Shown piece after piece: positions 1-7,152 of a stretch of 64,000 bases of DNA. Source of the stretch: Aliirhizobium smilacinae (lineage in GTDB: Bacteria; Pseudomonadota; Alphaproteobacteria; Rhizobiales; Rhizobiaceae); the NCBI RefSeq assembly GCF_006335145.1, contig NZ_VDMN01000011.1, forward strand, positions 1 to 64,000, in the 5' to 3' direction. Both the position numbers and the translations under genes were made by a program. The notes under the pieces were generated by a model that ran no database searches, was not told the DNA's origin, and was given only the letters and a program-made list of their open reading frames with translations. Position 1 is the first letter of the stretch. Each line of letters starts with the position of its first letter.

Positions 1-43
1 GTGTTTGTTATGGGAGAGACCGTTCGTTGACGATCGGCCGGGC

Positions 44-652
44 CTACATCATAATCCAAACGCATCGGCAAACCGACGCGATAACGACCTGCGGCCGAAA
101 CCGCGCTTCTTTCCGAATATAGGACGTTATCCACACGATGGCGAATGGTCTGCCTCGCCATTCGATGATCTGGTCCAGGCTGCGGATGACGCGTTCAGCA
201 GGCAGCGAAAAGTCCACCTCGATGCGGAGCCCCTCGCGGTTGAAGTCGTCCAGGACATTCAACAGTCGGAATTGCCGACCATCCTCCAAACGATCCGCCA
301 TGAAATCCATTGACCAGACCAGGTTAGGCGCATCCGGCACAGTCAGAGCGTCGGGCTTGTCCCGCCTCAAACGCTTGCGTGGCTTGATCCTGAGGTTCAA
401 CTCCAGCTCACGGTAGATGCGGTAGACGCGCTTGTGGTTCCAGCGATGTCCTCGGACATTCCGCAGGTATAGAAAGCACAGGCCAAAGCCCCAGGTCTTC
501 TTTGCCCGCGTCAGCCCGATCAGGAGATCGGCGATCTGCTCGTTCTCGTCGTTCAGCTTGGCGCTGTAACGATAGCAGGTCTCGCTGACCTCGAAGGTGC
601 GGCAGGCAAGTGCAATGCTCACCCCGCGCAATGCCACAGCTTTCCCGGCCAT
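44..652 (-). pseudogene. IS3-family transposase OrfB, truncated and frameshifted
   Basis: This is the rve (DDE integrase) subunit of the IS3 element. The HTH_21 region and the first two catalytic aspartates are visible in VWSMDFMADRL and NVLDDFNREGL. After GRPFAI the frame is disrupted: the DNA still resembles the conserved RVDNGPE segment, but bases are missing, and beyond it the homology stops. The third catalytic residue (Glu) and the C-terminal domain are absent, so the product cannot be an active transposase. Confidence 0.75.
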
Positions 653-676
653 CTCTCGGCGTTGGAGATGGCCGTG

Positions 677-940
677 TCATTTTTTCCCCAAAGCCTCCTT
701 CAGCAGTTCCGCCTGCATGCTCATCTCCGCATACATCTTCTTCAGCCGACGGTTCTCATCCTCCAGAGCCTTCATCTGGCTGATCATCGAAGCGTCCATA
801 CCGCCATAATTCGAACGCCACTTGTAAAAGGAGGCGGTGCTCATTCCATGTTCCCGGCATAACTTCGGCACCGGAACGCCGCCTTCTGCCTGACGCAGGG
901 TGGCAAGGATTTGGGGTTCGCTGAATCTGCTCGTCTTCAT
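677..940 (-). CDS. IS3-family transposase OrfA
   Basis: OrfA is the DNA-binding helper of IS3-type transposition. The 87-residue product starts MKTSRFSEPQILATL and has the usual helix-turn-helix (residues about 5-45, with the FYKWR signature) followed by a leucine-rich coiled coil ending in LKEALGKK. I chose the ATG at 940 because GAGGAG lies just upstream; an ATG 18 bases earlier is possible. In intact elements a -1 frameshift near the end of orfA fuses it to orfB. Here the downstream partner is truncated, so the protein probably has no function. Confidence 0.8.
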   Translation of the reverse strand: MKTSRFSEPQILATLRQAEGGVPVPKLCREHGMSTASFYKWRSNYGGMDASMISQMKALEDENRRLKKMYAEMSMQAELLKEALGKK

Positions 941-974
941 CAAAATCTCCTCGTTCATAAAGCCCGAGAAAATT

Positions 975-1622
975 CTACTTTTGAAGCCCGTTAATTGGCG
1001 GGAGGATTACGCTTCCACCAGGATCGAATTTCAGGAAAACACGATCTTCCCAAGATCTACGACTCCAGACATGAGGGCCACTGGCCGGTTGTTCGTCCGC
1101 GCTGCTTTCCAGCACCTTGCCGTCGACCTCGATGCGGATCGTTCCGCTCGCCTCCAGACCGACTTCCGTGAGATCGGCCAGCGCCTTCGGCGGCAGTTCC
1201 GGCGACGAGATCATCACGGTTCCGTCGGCTTCGCGGCGGATGGTTAGAAAATTGCTGCTGCCGCCCTGGGTGTTTGGAAATCCGACCACCGGCGCGGCCT
1301 CGGTCAGTTTGCCGTCAATCTTCATTTCAAAATCGTACCGGCCCTCGCCGACATAGGCAAAACGGGACATGCCGGGGAGCGCTACTGCGGTAGCCTCTTG
1401 GGCCTTCATCTGCGCCTCCTGGTTAGGTGGGATAGTCTGCCCTTTCGCCAGCGCACCGACGGTGCGTGGTTCGGCCACCCTACCCTCAAGGGTCACGTTA
1501 TATTGATAGCCGTTCATGACAATGATGGCGTCGAGCTGTTCGGGGAGCACGCAGCCGCTCAAGACAACGGCCACACCGATCATGACAGGAAGCTGCAGTC
1601 CCTTTCGCGAGAGTGTAGGCAT
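975..1622 (-). CDS. lipoprotein of the trb operon, unknown function
   Basis: This is a 215-residue protein with a signal peptide ending in a lipobox (VVLSGC, Cys near residue 25), so it is predicted to be a lipid-anchored outer-membrane or periplasmic protein. It begins directly after the trbI stop codon and is the last gene of the operon. No known domain is recognised. A role in the mating apparatus or entry exclusion is inferred only from position. The 3' end lies within tens of bases of the IS3 element, so the last few residues may have been altered by the insertion. Confidence 0.65.
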   Translation of the reverse strand: MPTLSRKGLQLPVMIGVAVVLSGCVLPEQLDAIIVMNGYQYNVTLEGRVAEPRTVGALAKGQTIPPNQEAQMKAQEATAVALPGMSRFAYVGEGRYDFEMKIDGKLTEAAPVVGFPNTQGGSSNFLTIRREADGTVMISSPELPPKALADLTEVGLEASGTIRIEVDGKVLESSADEQPASGPHVWSRRSWEDRVFLKFDPGGSVILPPINGLQK

Positions 1623-2960
1623 TTATCGCTCCACATATCCGGTCTGATAGGCGTCGGGGAAAACAATGTCCTGATCCACGAGGATGTTGAAATTGTACCC
1701 CGGCCGAATTTCCAACGTCGGCTGGATATTCATGTTCTTGTCGATCGTCCGGTCAGCAACGCGGCCGAATGTCTCTGCAAAGTTTCGGCGAGCCGCATCC
1801 GTCGGATCGTTCTGGCTGACGCCGAAGGCGTTTCTGTTGCTCTCGGGCAGTGACATATCAACACCAGTCCCGATCGCGGCGACCAGAATTGCCGATCCCC
1901 AGACCCGCCAGAAATGGTTGTTCACCTTGTCCTTAAAGCCGCCGTACCCTTGCGTGTCGACGCCGGCCATGCCGCCGATCTGAAGGGTCGCGCCGTCCGG
2001 GAAGATGATGTCGGTCCAGACGACCAGGGCTCGCGACTGACCATAGGACACTTCGGAATCGTACCGGCCAAACAGTTTCGTCCCTTGCGGGATCAGAAGC
2101 CTGTGGCCGGTCGCGCTGTCATAGACGTGCTGGCGTACTTGCGCCGTGATCCGCCCCGGCAGGTCTGAGTTGATGCCGGTGATCAATGTCGCCGGGATCA
2201 CCGAACCCCGTTTCAGTTCGTAGGGCGACAGCTGCGGAACGACCTGGTTGGGCAGATAGCCAGCATCGGCAATATCCTTGTTCAGGAACGAGATCTTGCC
2301 CTGCTGGTTGTTGGGATCGGCCATTCCGCCCGGTGCGGCACCTGCCGCACGCATGGCGGCCGAGAGCAGGTCGGCCGTACCATTCGGGCTTGTCAGGCCG
2401 TTCGCCTGCCCCTGCCCTTGCTGGCCGATGCCTTGCTGCTGGGTGACTTTTCCGACGTCGACGGCCATGGGGCTGTTGCGGGCATTTACTTGTGCTTGCA
2501 TCGCTGCCAGTTTCTGGCGGTTCTGCTCGCGCAACAGGGCCTCTTGATGCTCACGCATGAGGCGTGCGCGCCAATCCGCATCCGGCTCAAGCGCTGTTTC
2601 CGGTTGCTGTGTCGTCGGCCTCTGGCGAAATCCCGGCTGAAACGGGTTGACGCCTTCCGGGCGTTCAATCGGCGTCTCGCCGGGCGTGATGATCAGCGGA
2701 TCTTGCCTCGGCGGCTCGTTGACGCCGTCACCTATATTTCGCTTCAGCTCGTCGGCAAAATCGGACGCCGGTAGGCCAGCCGATTGCTCTGGCTTGGCGC
2801 TACGGTTTCCGATCAGGCCGCGTTGCGCCATGCCCCAAATCACGACAACCACCAGAATGACAATCAGGCCGATAAAGAAGAAAATCGGGAGGCGGTTCAG
2901 CCGGCGGATTTTTGGCCGCTCTTCAGCATCCTCGGCAGATCCAAGATTGATTGAACTCAT
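1623..2960 (-). CDS. trbI: conjugal transfer protein TrbI (VirB10-like)
   Basis: TrbI is the inner-to-outer membrane scaffold of the conjugative type IV secretion channel. The 445-residue protein has a cytoplasmic N-terminus, one membrane segment at about residues 27-47, and a Pro/Gln-rich periplasmic linker (about 85-230). The conserved C-terminal TrbI/VirB10 beta-barrel domain includes the blocks RGSVIPATLITGINSDLPG and LLIPQGTKLFGRY. Length and order in the operon (after TrbH) match the Ti-plasmid trb operon. The next gene follows with no gap. Confidence 0.95.
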   Translation of the reverse strand: MSSINLGSAEDAEERPKIRRLNRLPIFFFIGLIVILVVVVIWGMAQRGLIGNRSAKPEQSAGLPASDFADELKRNIGDGVNEPPRQDPLIITPGETPIERPEGVNPFQPGFRQRPTTQQPETALEPDADWRARLMREHQEALLREQNRQKLAAMQAQVNARNSPMAVDVGKVTQQQGIGQQGQGQANGLTSPNGTADLLSAAMRAAGAAPGGMADPNNQQGKISFLNKDIADAGYLPNQVVPQLSPYELKRGSVIPATLITGINSDLPGRITAQVRQHVYDSATGHRLLIPQGTKLFGRYDSEVSYGQSRALVVWTDIIFPDGATLQIGGMAGVDTQGYGGFKDKVNNHFWRVWGSAILVAAIGTGVDMSLPESNRNAFGVSQNDPTDAARRNFAETFGRVADRTIDKNMNIQPTLEIRPGYNFNILVDQDIVFPDAYQTGYVER

Positions 2961-2973
2961 GCCCGTGCCCTCT

Positions 2974-3429
2974 TTACGTTTCGCCGTGCTTCATGATCGA
3001 AAGCGGGCTTGAGGCCACTACACCTGTTGTCGTTGCCTGGTATTGGCGGGCTAGCTCGACGCTCGGCGTCGAAACCCGCACGATCACGTCGCCATCCAGC
3101 GAATCCACGGTATAGGCAAGCGCAATAGCTTTGGGGCCGGTCGCGGCTGGATCGACGGCATAGCCCCATTCCCGCAAATGCTTGTCAAACGCTGACGCGA
3201 AGGCGGTTTTATCCGCCTTGAGAACAATGGTGCCAGTTCCCGGCCTCACCTGCTCAGCAAGCCGAGCAACCATGTCGGCTGCAACAGCATCGGCGGCCGG
3301 CGCCTGGAGATTGGCGGCGTCCATGCTGGCTTGCGGTGAGAAATATCCGCCCGACGTCGTGCAGGCCACAAGCGAGACCGAGACAAGAGCGAGCGCGAGG
3401 ACGCGCGCGAGTGTGGCGTTTCCCCTCAT
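2974..3429 (-). CDS. trbH: conjugal transfer lipoprotein TrbH
   Basis: TrbH is the small lipoprotein partner in the trb channel, comparable in position to VirB7. The 151-residue product has an export signal with the lipobox SLVAC (Cys near residue 23). The rest has no recognised enzymatic motif and is expected in the periplasm, anchored to the outer membrane. It lies 3 bases from trbG and 13 bases from trbI, consistent with one transcript. Confidence 0.85.
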   Translation of the reverse strand: MRGNATLARVLALALVSVSLVACTTSGGYFSPQASMDAANLQAPAADAVAADMVARLAEQVRPGTGTIVLKADKTAFASAFDKHLREWGYAVDPAATGPKAIALAYTVDSLDGDVIVRVSTPSVELARQYQATTTGVVASSPLSIMKHGET

Positions 3430-3432
3430 AGG

Positions 3433-4254
3433 TTAACCCTTCCTGCTGATGGTGATTTTCTGCTGCTGCCCGCCGACGCCCGAAATCAGCACCGCCCGAT
3501 CGATCAGATAATCGACCACCATCATGTTGTTGTTCATCCGGTAGTTGACGATCTGGTTTTGCCCTCCGGACACCACATAGAGGACCGGCGCATCGCCACT
3601 GCCCATGTGCCCCGGAAACTGGATGTACGTCTTCGTACCGTCGGTATAAATCCGGGTCGGCTTCCAACGGGCTGAGCCTCGCATGGAAAAGTCAAAACGG
3701 AGGTTCTCGGCAGGAATGCCGGCGCCCGGAATGATGCTGCCGGAGATCTTCTGGTTCACCGCCGCTAGCTGCTGGCGGACGTCTTCCGGGTATTTGAAGG
3801 CGACGCGCGCCATATAGCGTGTCGCGTCGGACTGCAGATTAATATGATAGGTCCGGCGTGACGTCGTAACGACCATCGACGTCTTCAGACCGGCTTCGGC
3901 AGGCTTGACGATCAGGCTGATACGCTGGCCTTGTGGCGAACCGGAAGATGCGGGCTCGACCTGCCATCGAACAGTGTCGCCGACGAGAACATCGCGCACG
4001 GCCTCGCCGGGCTGCAACTGCACTTCACAAAGCTGGAGGGGTGCGCAGACGACGGTCGGCTGCGTTTCGCCAAACAGATAGATGACCTGCCCGTCAGGTC
4101 CGCGTGTCATGACAGCGCCAGCATCTTGCCATTGGCCTGAAAGCCGGGTGCCCTTGCTTGCGTTATAATCGGCAGTGCGGCCTAGGGAGGGCGCAGCAGT
4201 TAGCAGGACCAGTGCCGTCACAACGCTCGCGCGCAATTTCGTCAATTTGAACAT
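3433..4254 (-). CDS. trbG: conjugal transfer protein TrbG (VirB9-like)
   Basis: TrbG forms part of the outer-membrane core complex of the mating channel. The 273-residue protein has a cleavable signal peptide (about residues 1-26). A VirB9/TrbG/CagX domain fills the rest, with the conserved C-terminal block centred on RIYTDGTKTYIQFP, followed by the strand that in VirB9 pairs with the VirB7 lipoprotein. It is 18 bases downstream of trbF and 3 bases upstream of trbH. Confidence 0.93.
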   Translation of the reverse strand: MFKLTKLRASVVTALVLLTAAPSLGRTADYNASKGTRLSGQWQDAGAVMTRGPDGQVIYLFGETQPTVVCAPLQLCEVQLQPGEAVRDVLVGDTVRWQVEPASSGSPQGQRISLIVKPAEAGLKTSMVVTTSRRTYHINLQSDATRYMARVAFKYPEDVRQQLAAVNQKISGSIIPGAGIPAENLRFDFSMRGSARWKPTRIYTDGTKTYIQFPGHMGSGDAPVLYVVSGGQNQIVNYRMNNNMMVVDYLIDRAVLISGVGGQQQKITISRKG

Positions 4255-4272
4255 AGTCTCTCCGCGAGCGTC

Positions 4273-4938
4273 TTAAAGTTGGGCCGTCCAATCGAAGTCC
4301 TTGAGGTAGAGACCGATCGGGTTGAGGCGAATGATTGCTTCGTCCTGGGGCGGCGACAGGGTCACGGTGGCAACGCCGCGCCAGCGCCGGGTCCGCAGTT
4401 CCTTGCCCGAACGATCGCGCTCGATCTCGGTCCAGTCGATCTGGTACGACTGGTTCGAGAGCGCCACGATGTTGTTGATCTCGACCGACACCGTCACCGT
4501 CCGGGCGCGATCGAAGGGCGAGTTGTTCCGGAACCAGTTGTTGACCTTCTCCGTGGAGGGGTCGGTGCGCCTGAGCATCGCATAGGTGCGGTCGATATAG
4601 CCCTTCTGGACCACATTATCCGGCGTGATCGATCGGAAGTTATAAACGAACTGGCCGAGCATGTTGCGGACGACGCGCTCGTCGGCATATTCGATCTGTG
4701 CCGGGAACCCGCCCGTAACAGAATTTCCGAGCGTGTCGACCTGCACGATATAGGGGACAAGCTTGACCTGGCTGGCCTGATACAGCGCGAAGCCGAAACC
4801 CACCGTCGCCATGATCAACGATACCGATCCGACAGTCATCCATGCCCTGGCTGCGCGGTTAGCCCCGCCCATGCGCTCATTCCATTCGTGACGCGCCGCC
4901 AGATACGGGTTGTCGAGATGCTTCAGCTTTTTGGCCAT
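4273..4938 (-). CDS. trbF: conjugal transfer protein TrbF (VirB8-like)
   Basis: TrbF is the bitopic inner-membrane assembly factor of the channel. I start it at the ATG at 4938 (MAKKLKHLDNPYLAAR) rather than at the longer open frame, because homologues begin this way; this gives 221 residues. There is one membrane segment at about residues 37-57, then a periplasmic VirB8 domain containing NWFRNNSPF and the RRWRGVATVTL strand. It lies between trbL and trbG in the expected order. Confidence 0.92.
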   Translation of the reverse strand: MAKKLKHLDNPYLAARHEWNERMGGANRAARAWMTVGSVSLIMATVGFGFALYQASQVKLVPYIVQVDTLGNSVTGGFPAQIEYADERVVRNMLGQFVYNFRSITPDNVVQKGYIDRTYAMLRRTDPSTEKVNNWFRNNSPFDRARTVTVSVEINNIVALSNQSYQIDWTEIERDRSGKELRTRRWRGVATVTLSPPQDEAIIRLNPIGLYLKDFDWTAQL

Positions 4939-4978
4939 GGCCTGATCCTGTTTCCTGACAAGTTGCGAGCCATGCCGC

Positions 4979-6085
4979 CTATTTCGATGTTTTGTGGTTG
5001 CGCAGTCCCATCGACCTCGATGAGCCACCCGCGCCCGAGCCATGCGAACCCATGGCGGCTTTTGCTGCCGTTCCGGCTAAAGCCGAGCCACCCGCCTTCA
5101 CGCCCGCGGAGGCCTGACCTAGAATGCCAGCGCCGGCGGCCTTCGCGGCACCTGCCGCAGCAACGCCAGCACCGACACCCGCGACCGTCGATGCGGCGAA
5201 AGCCGTGACCTGCGCGCTGGATCTCATGGCTTCCATGCCGCTGCTGACTGACACGCCCTGTACGACGCCCTGGATGATATTGGGCACGTAGATCGCAATC
5301 ATGAAGACGACGACGGACAGGCCCGCGATGACGAGGCTCGCCAGCAGCTCCTCTCCTGTATCGGCGTCATTCGAAAGGCCGATCAGGATCTCCGAGCCGA
5401 TACGCGCAATCATCACGAGCGCCATCAGCTTCATGCCCACCGAGAAGGCATAGATGAGATATTTGATCGCGAAATCCTTGGTGAAGCTCGACCCGCCGAG
5501 ACCGAGCATGATCATGCCTGCGAGCAGGCCGACATACATCTCCACCAGCACCGAAACGAAAATCGCGGCCACCAGCGAGAAAGAGATCACCACGACAATC
5601 ATGGCGATGATGATGCCGATCGCCATCGCGTTGTCTTCGAAAATCCCAAACTTGACCTTTTCCGACAGCGTACTCGCCACCCTGATGCCGGCATTGAAGA
5701 CGTCCGCTGGCGAAGCCGTCCCGCCGTTCGCCCCCAGCTGAAAAAGGCTGTCGACGACAGCTTTCGCGAAGTCGGGTCCCTGCTGCAGGACAAACAGGAA
5801 AAAGCCAATGAAGATAATACGCCGTATCAGCTCTGCGACCAAAGTATCGAGCGATGGCGCTGCAATGGCGAGCCACACGGCGGCAATACCAAATTCTATT
5901 CCCGCCAGGATCCAGAACAGTGACCTTGCCGCATTCATGACGGTGTCTTGCCACCCTTGAGTCGCCGAGCGGACATTGTTTTCGAGGCTTGTAAGGATCG
6001 ATCCATCCGCAGCCATGGCGGGTTCCACCACGGCGAGTGCGACGATGGCGAGGGGCGCCAATCCCAAAATCAGTGCGGCACGCAT
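4979..6085 (-). CDS. trbL: conjugal transfer protein TrbL (VirB6-like)
   Basis: TrbL is the polytopic inner-membrane component of the mating channel. The 368-residue protein has a signal-like N-terminus, about six hydrophobic segments between residues 50 and 270, and a low-complexity Ala/Gly/Ser-rich cytoplasmic tail. This architecture is typical of TrbL/VirB6. It is 16 bases downstream of trbK. Confidence 0.9.
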   Translation of the reverse strand: MRAALILGLAPLAIVALAVVEPAMAADGSILTSLENNVRSATQGWQDTVMNAARSLFWILAGIEFGIAAVWLAIAAPSLDTLVAELIRRIIFIGFFLFVLQQGPDFAKAVVDSLFQLGANGGTASPADVFNAGIRVASTLSEKVKFGIFEDNAMAIGIIIAMIVVVISFSLVAAIFVSVLVEMYVGLLAGMIMLGLGGSSFTKDFAIKYLIYAFSVGMKLMALVMIARIGSEILIGLSNDADTGEELLASLVIAGLSVVVFMIAIYVPNIIQGVVQGVSVSSGMEAMRSSAQVTAFAASTVAGVGAGVAAAGAAKAAGAGILGQASAGVKAGGSALAGTAAKAAMGSHGSGAGGSSRSMGLRNHKTSK

Positions 6086-6101
6086 GAGGACACCTTTCAG
6101 A

Positions 6102-6353
6102 TTACCAACGCGGGGCCATTTTCTGCCCGCCTGTCGTCGGATAATTGTCTGGGTTGGAGTTCATCAGTTTGCGCGCGCGCTCGGCCGCGGATGCCCGCGC
6201 CGCCGCTTCCTCTTCCGCAAGCGCGACCTGTCTTGCGAGCAATGCCTTCATTTCCGGATCAGCGGCGGGGATCGCGACATAGGAAATCGCACCGCCGACC
6301 AGGGCGGATAGAAGGGCAACTAGGATGACGATCGGAAGTTTCACCTGGGCCAT
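6102..6353 (-). CDS. trbK: entry-exclusion protein TrbK
   Basis: TrbK-family proteins reduce redundant entry of the same plasmid type into a cell that already carries it. The product has 83 residues: an N-terminal hydrophobic segment (about 8-28), a charged Ala/Glu/Arg-rich coiled region, and a tail ending GGQKMAPRW. The same tail, with one substitution, ends TrbJ, the preceding gene. Identification rests on size, membrane anchor and the slot between trbJ and trbL. Confidence 0.8.
   Translation of the reverse strand: MAQVKLPIVILVALLSALVGGAISYVAIPAADPEMKALLARQVALAEEEAAARASAAERARKLMNSNPDNYPTTGGQKMAPRW
6103..6140 (-). repeat. 3' repeat unit in trbK (copy of 6359-6396)
   Basis: About 38 bases at the 3' end of trbK match the 3' end of trbJ at 6359-6396, with roughly 31 of 38 positions identical by eye. 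The two copies encode GGQKMAPRW and GGQKMQPRW. Confidence 0.7.
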
Positions 6354-6357
6354 CCGA

Positions 6358-7152
6358 CTACCACCGCGGCTGCATTTTCTGACCGCCTGACGTCGACGGC
6401 GGTGTACTCGAGAAGAAGGCCTCCCGCTTTTGTTGGGCGAGATCCTTGGCGGCCTGTTCGGACTGATACCATGTGCCCATCATCGTCGACTGCTGGGCGA
6501 TCAGGCCGCGCAACTTCTGTATCTGCTCGAGCTGCTGGCTGGCGATCGAGTGGCCGACCTGTAGCGCCTGCATTTGGCCGACGGCCGTTTGCGACTGCTC
6601 CTGCAGCTGCTTCATGGTGTTTTGTTCGGTCTCGAACTGCTGCGCGGTCATCCCGGCCTGAGCGAGTGTGCCGCCGATCGTGTCACGGTTCGTTTTCGAC
6701 CACTGCTCATATTGCTCCGAGAAGTTCTGCCCGCCGTGGACGCCGGAAGCGAACTCCTCGAAACTTGGGAAGCGCTGCTTCAGCACATCATCGAGATTGC
6801 CCATCGAGAAGCCGATGCCCTGCCCCTGCTGGGTGAGCTGCCGCAGTTTGTTGAGGTCATTTTCCGCCCGGCCCCAGACGTTTTTGGGCAGCTTCTCGAG
6901 ATTCTGCAGCATCGTCCTGTACTGGTCGAGCTGGTTCTGGATCTGCGTGACCTGGTGGGCGATCTGTTGCGCCTGATTGGCGATCTGTTCGACCCCCTGC
7001 CCCGACTGTTCGAGAAGCTGCGCATTGTTGAGAAGCTGTGTCCATTCGGTCGCACCACCCGTCGCTGCGCCGGCGTAGACGGCGCAGGGGCTCACAGTGA
7101 GGACCAGACCGGCAAGAGCATTACGAAGCAAAGAGCGACGCAGCATTTTCAA
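6358..7152 (-). CDS. trbJ: conjugal transfer protein TrbJ (VirB5-like)
   Basis: TrbJ is a secreted pilus-associated protein. The 264-residue product has a signal peptide (about residues 1-27). A long alpha-helical, Gln-rich body follows, with heptad-like segments such as QIANQAQQIAHQVTQIQNQL, typical of the TrbJ/VirB5 fold. The start overlaps the 3' end of trbE by about 30 bases, which suggests translational coupling. The C-terminal GGQKMQPRW tail is shared with TrbK. Confidence 0.92.
   Translation of the reverse strand: MKMLRRSLLRNALAGLVLTVSPCAVYAGAATGGATEWTQLLNNAQLLEQSGQGVEQIANQAQQIAHQVTQIQNQLDQYRTMLQNLEKLPKNVWGRAENDLNKLRQLTQQGQGIGFSMGNLDDVLKQRFPSFEEFASGVHGGQNFSEQYEQWSKTNRDTIGGTLAQAGMTAQQFETEQNTMKQLQEQSQTAVGQMQALQVGHSIASQQLEQIQKLRGLIAQQSTMMGTWYQSEQAAKDLAQQKREAFFSSTPPSTSGGQKMQPRW
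6359..6396 (-). repeat. 3' repeat unit in trbJ (copy of 6103-6140)
   Basis: This partner of the trbK 3' repeat encodes the last nine residues of TrbJ, GGQKMQPRW, plus the preceding Ser/Thr codons. Confidence 0.7.

Larger units (their letters stand above)
1..970 (-). mobile_element. IS3-family insertion sequence, 3' part lost
   Basis: Two overlapping minus-strand frames carry the typical IS3 orfA/orfB pair, lying immediately downstream of the last gene of the trb operon. The orfB end is missing: homology to the transposase fades near position 145 and unrelated sequence runs to the window edge. The outer boundary near 970-990 is not defined, and I could not identify a matching pair of terminal inverted repeats. 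The element is probably dead, although orfA is intact. Confidence 0.75.
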
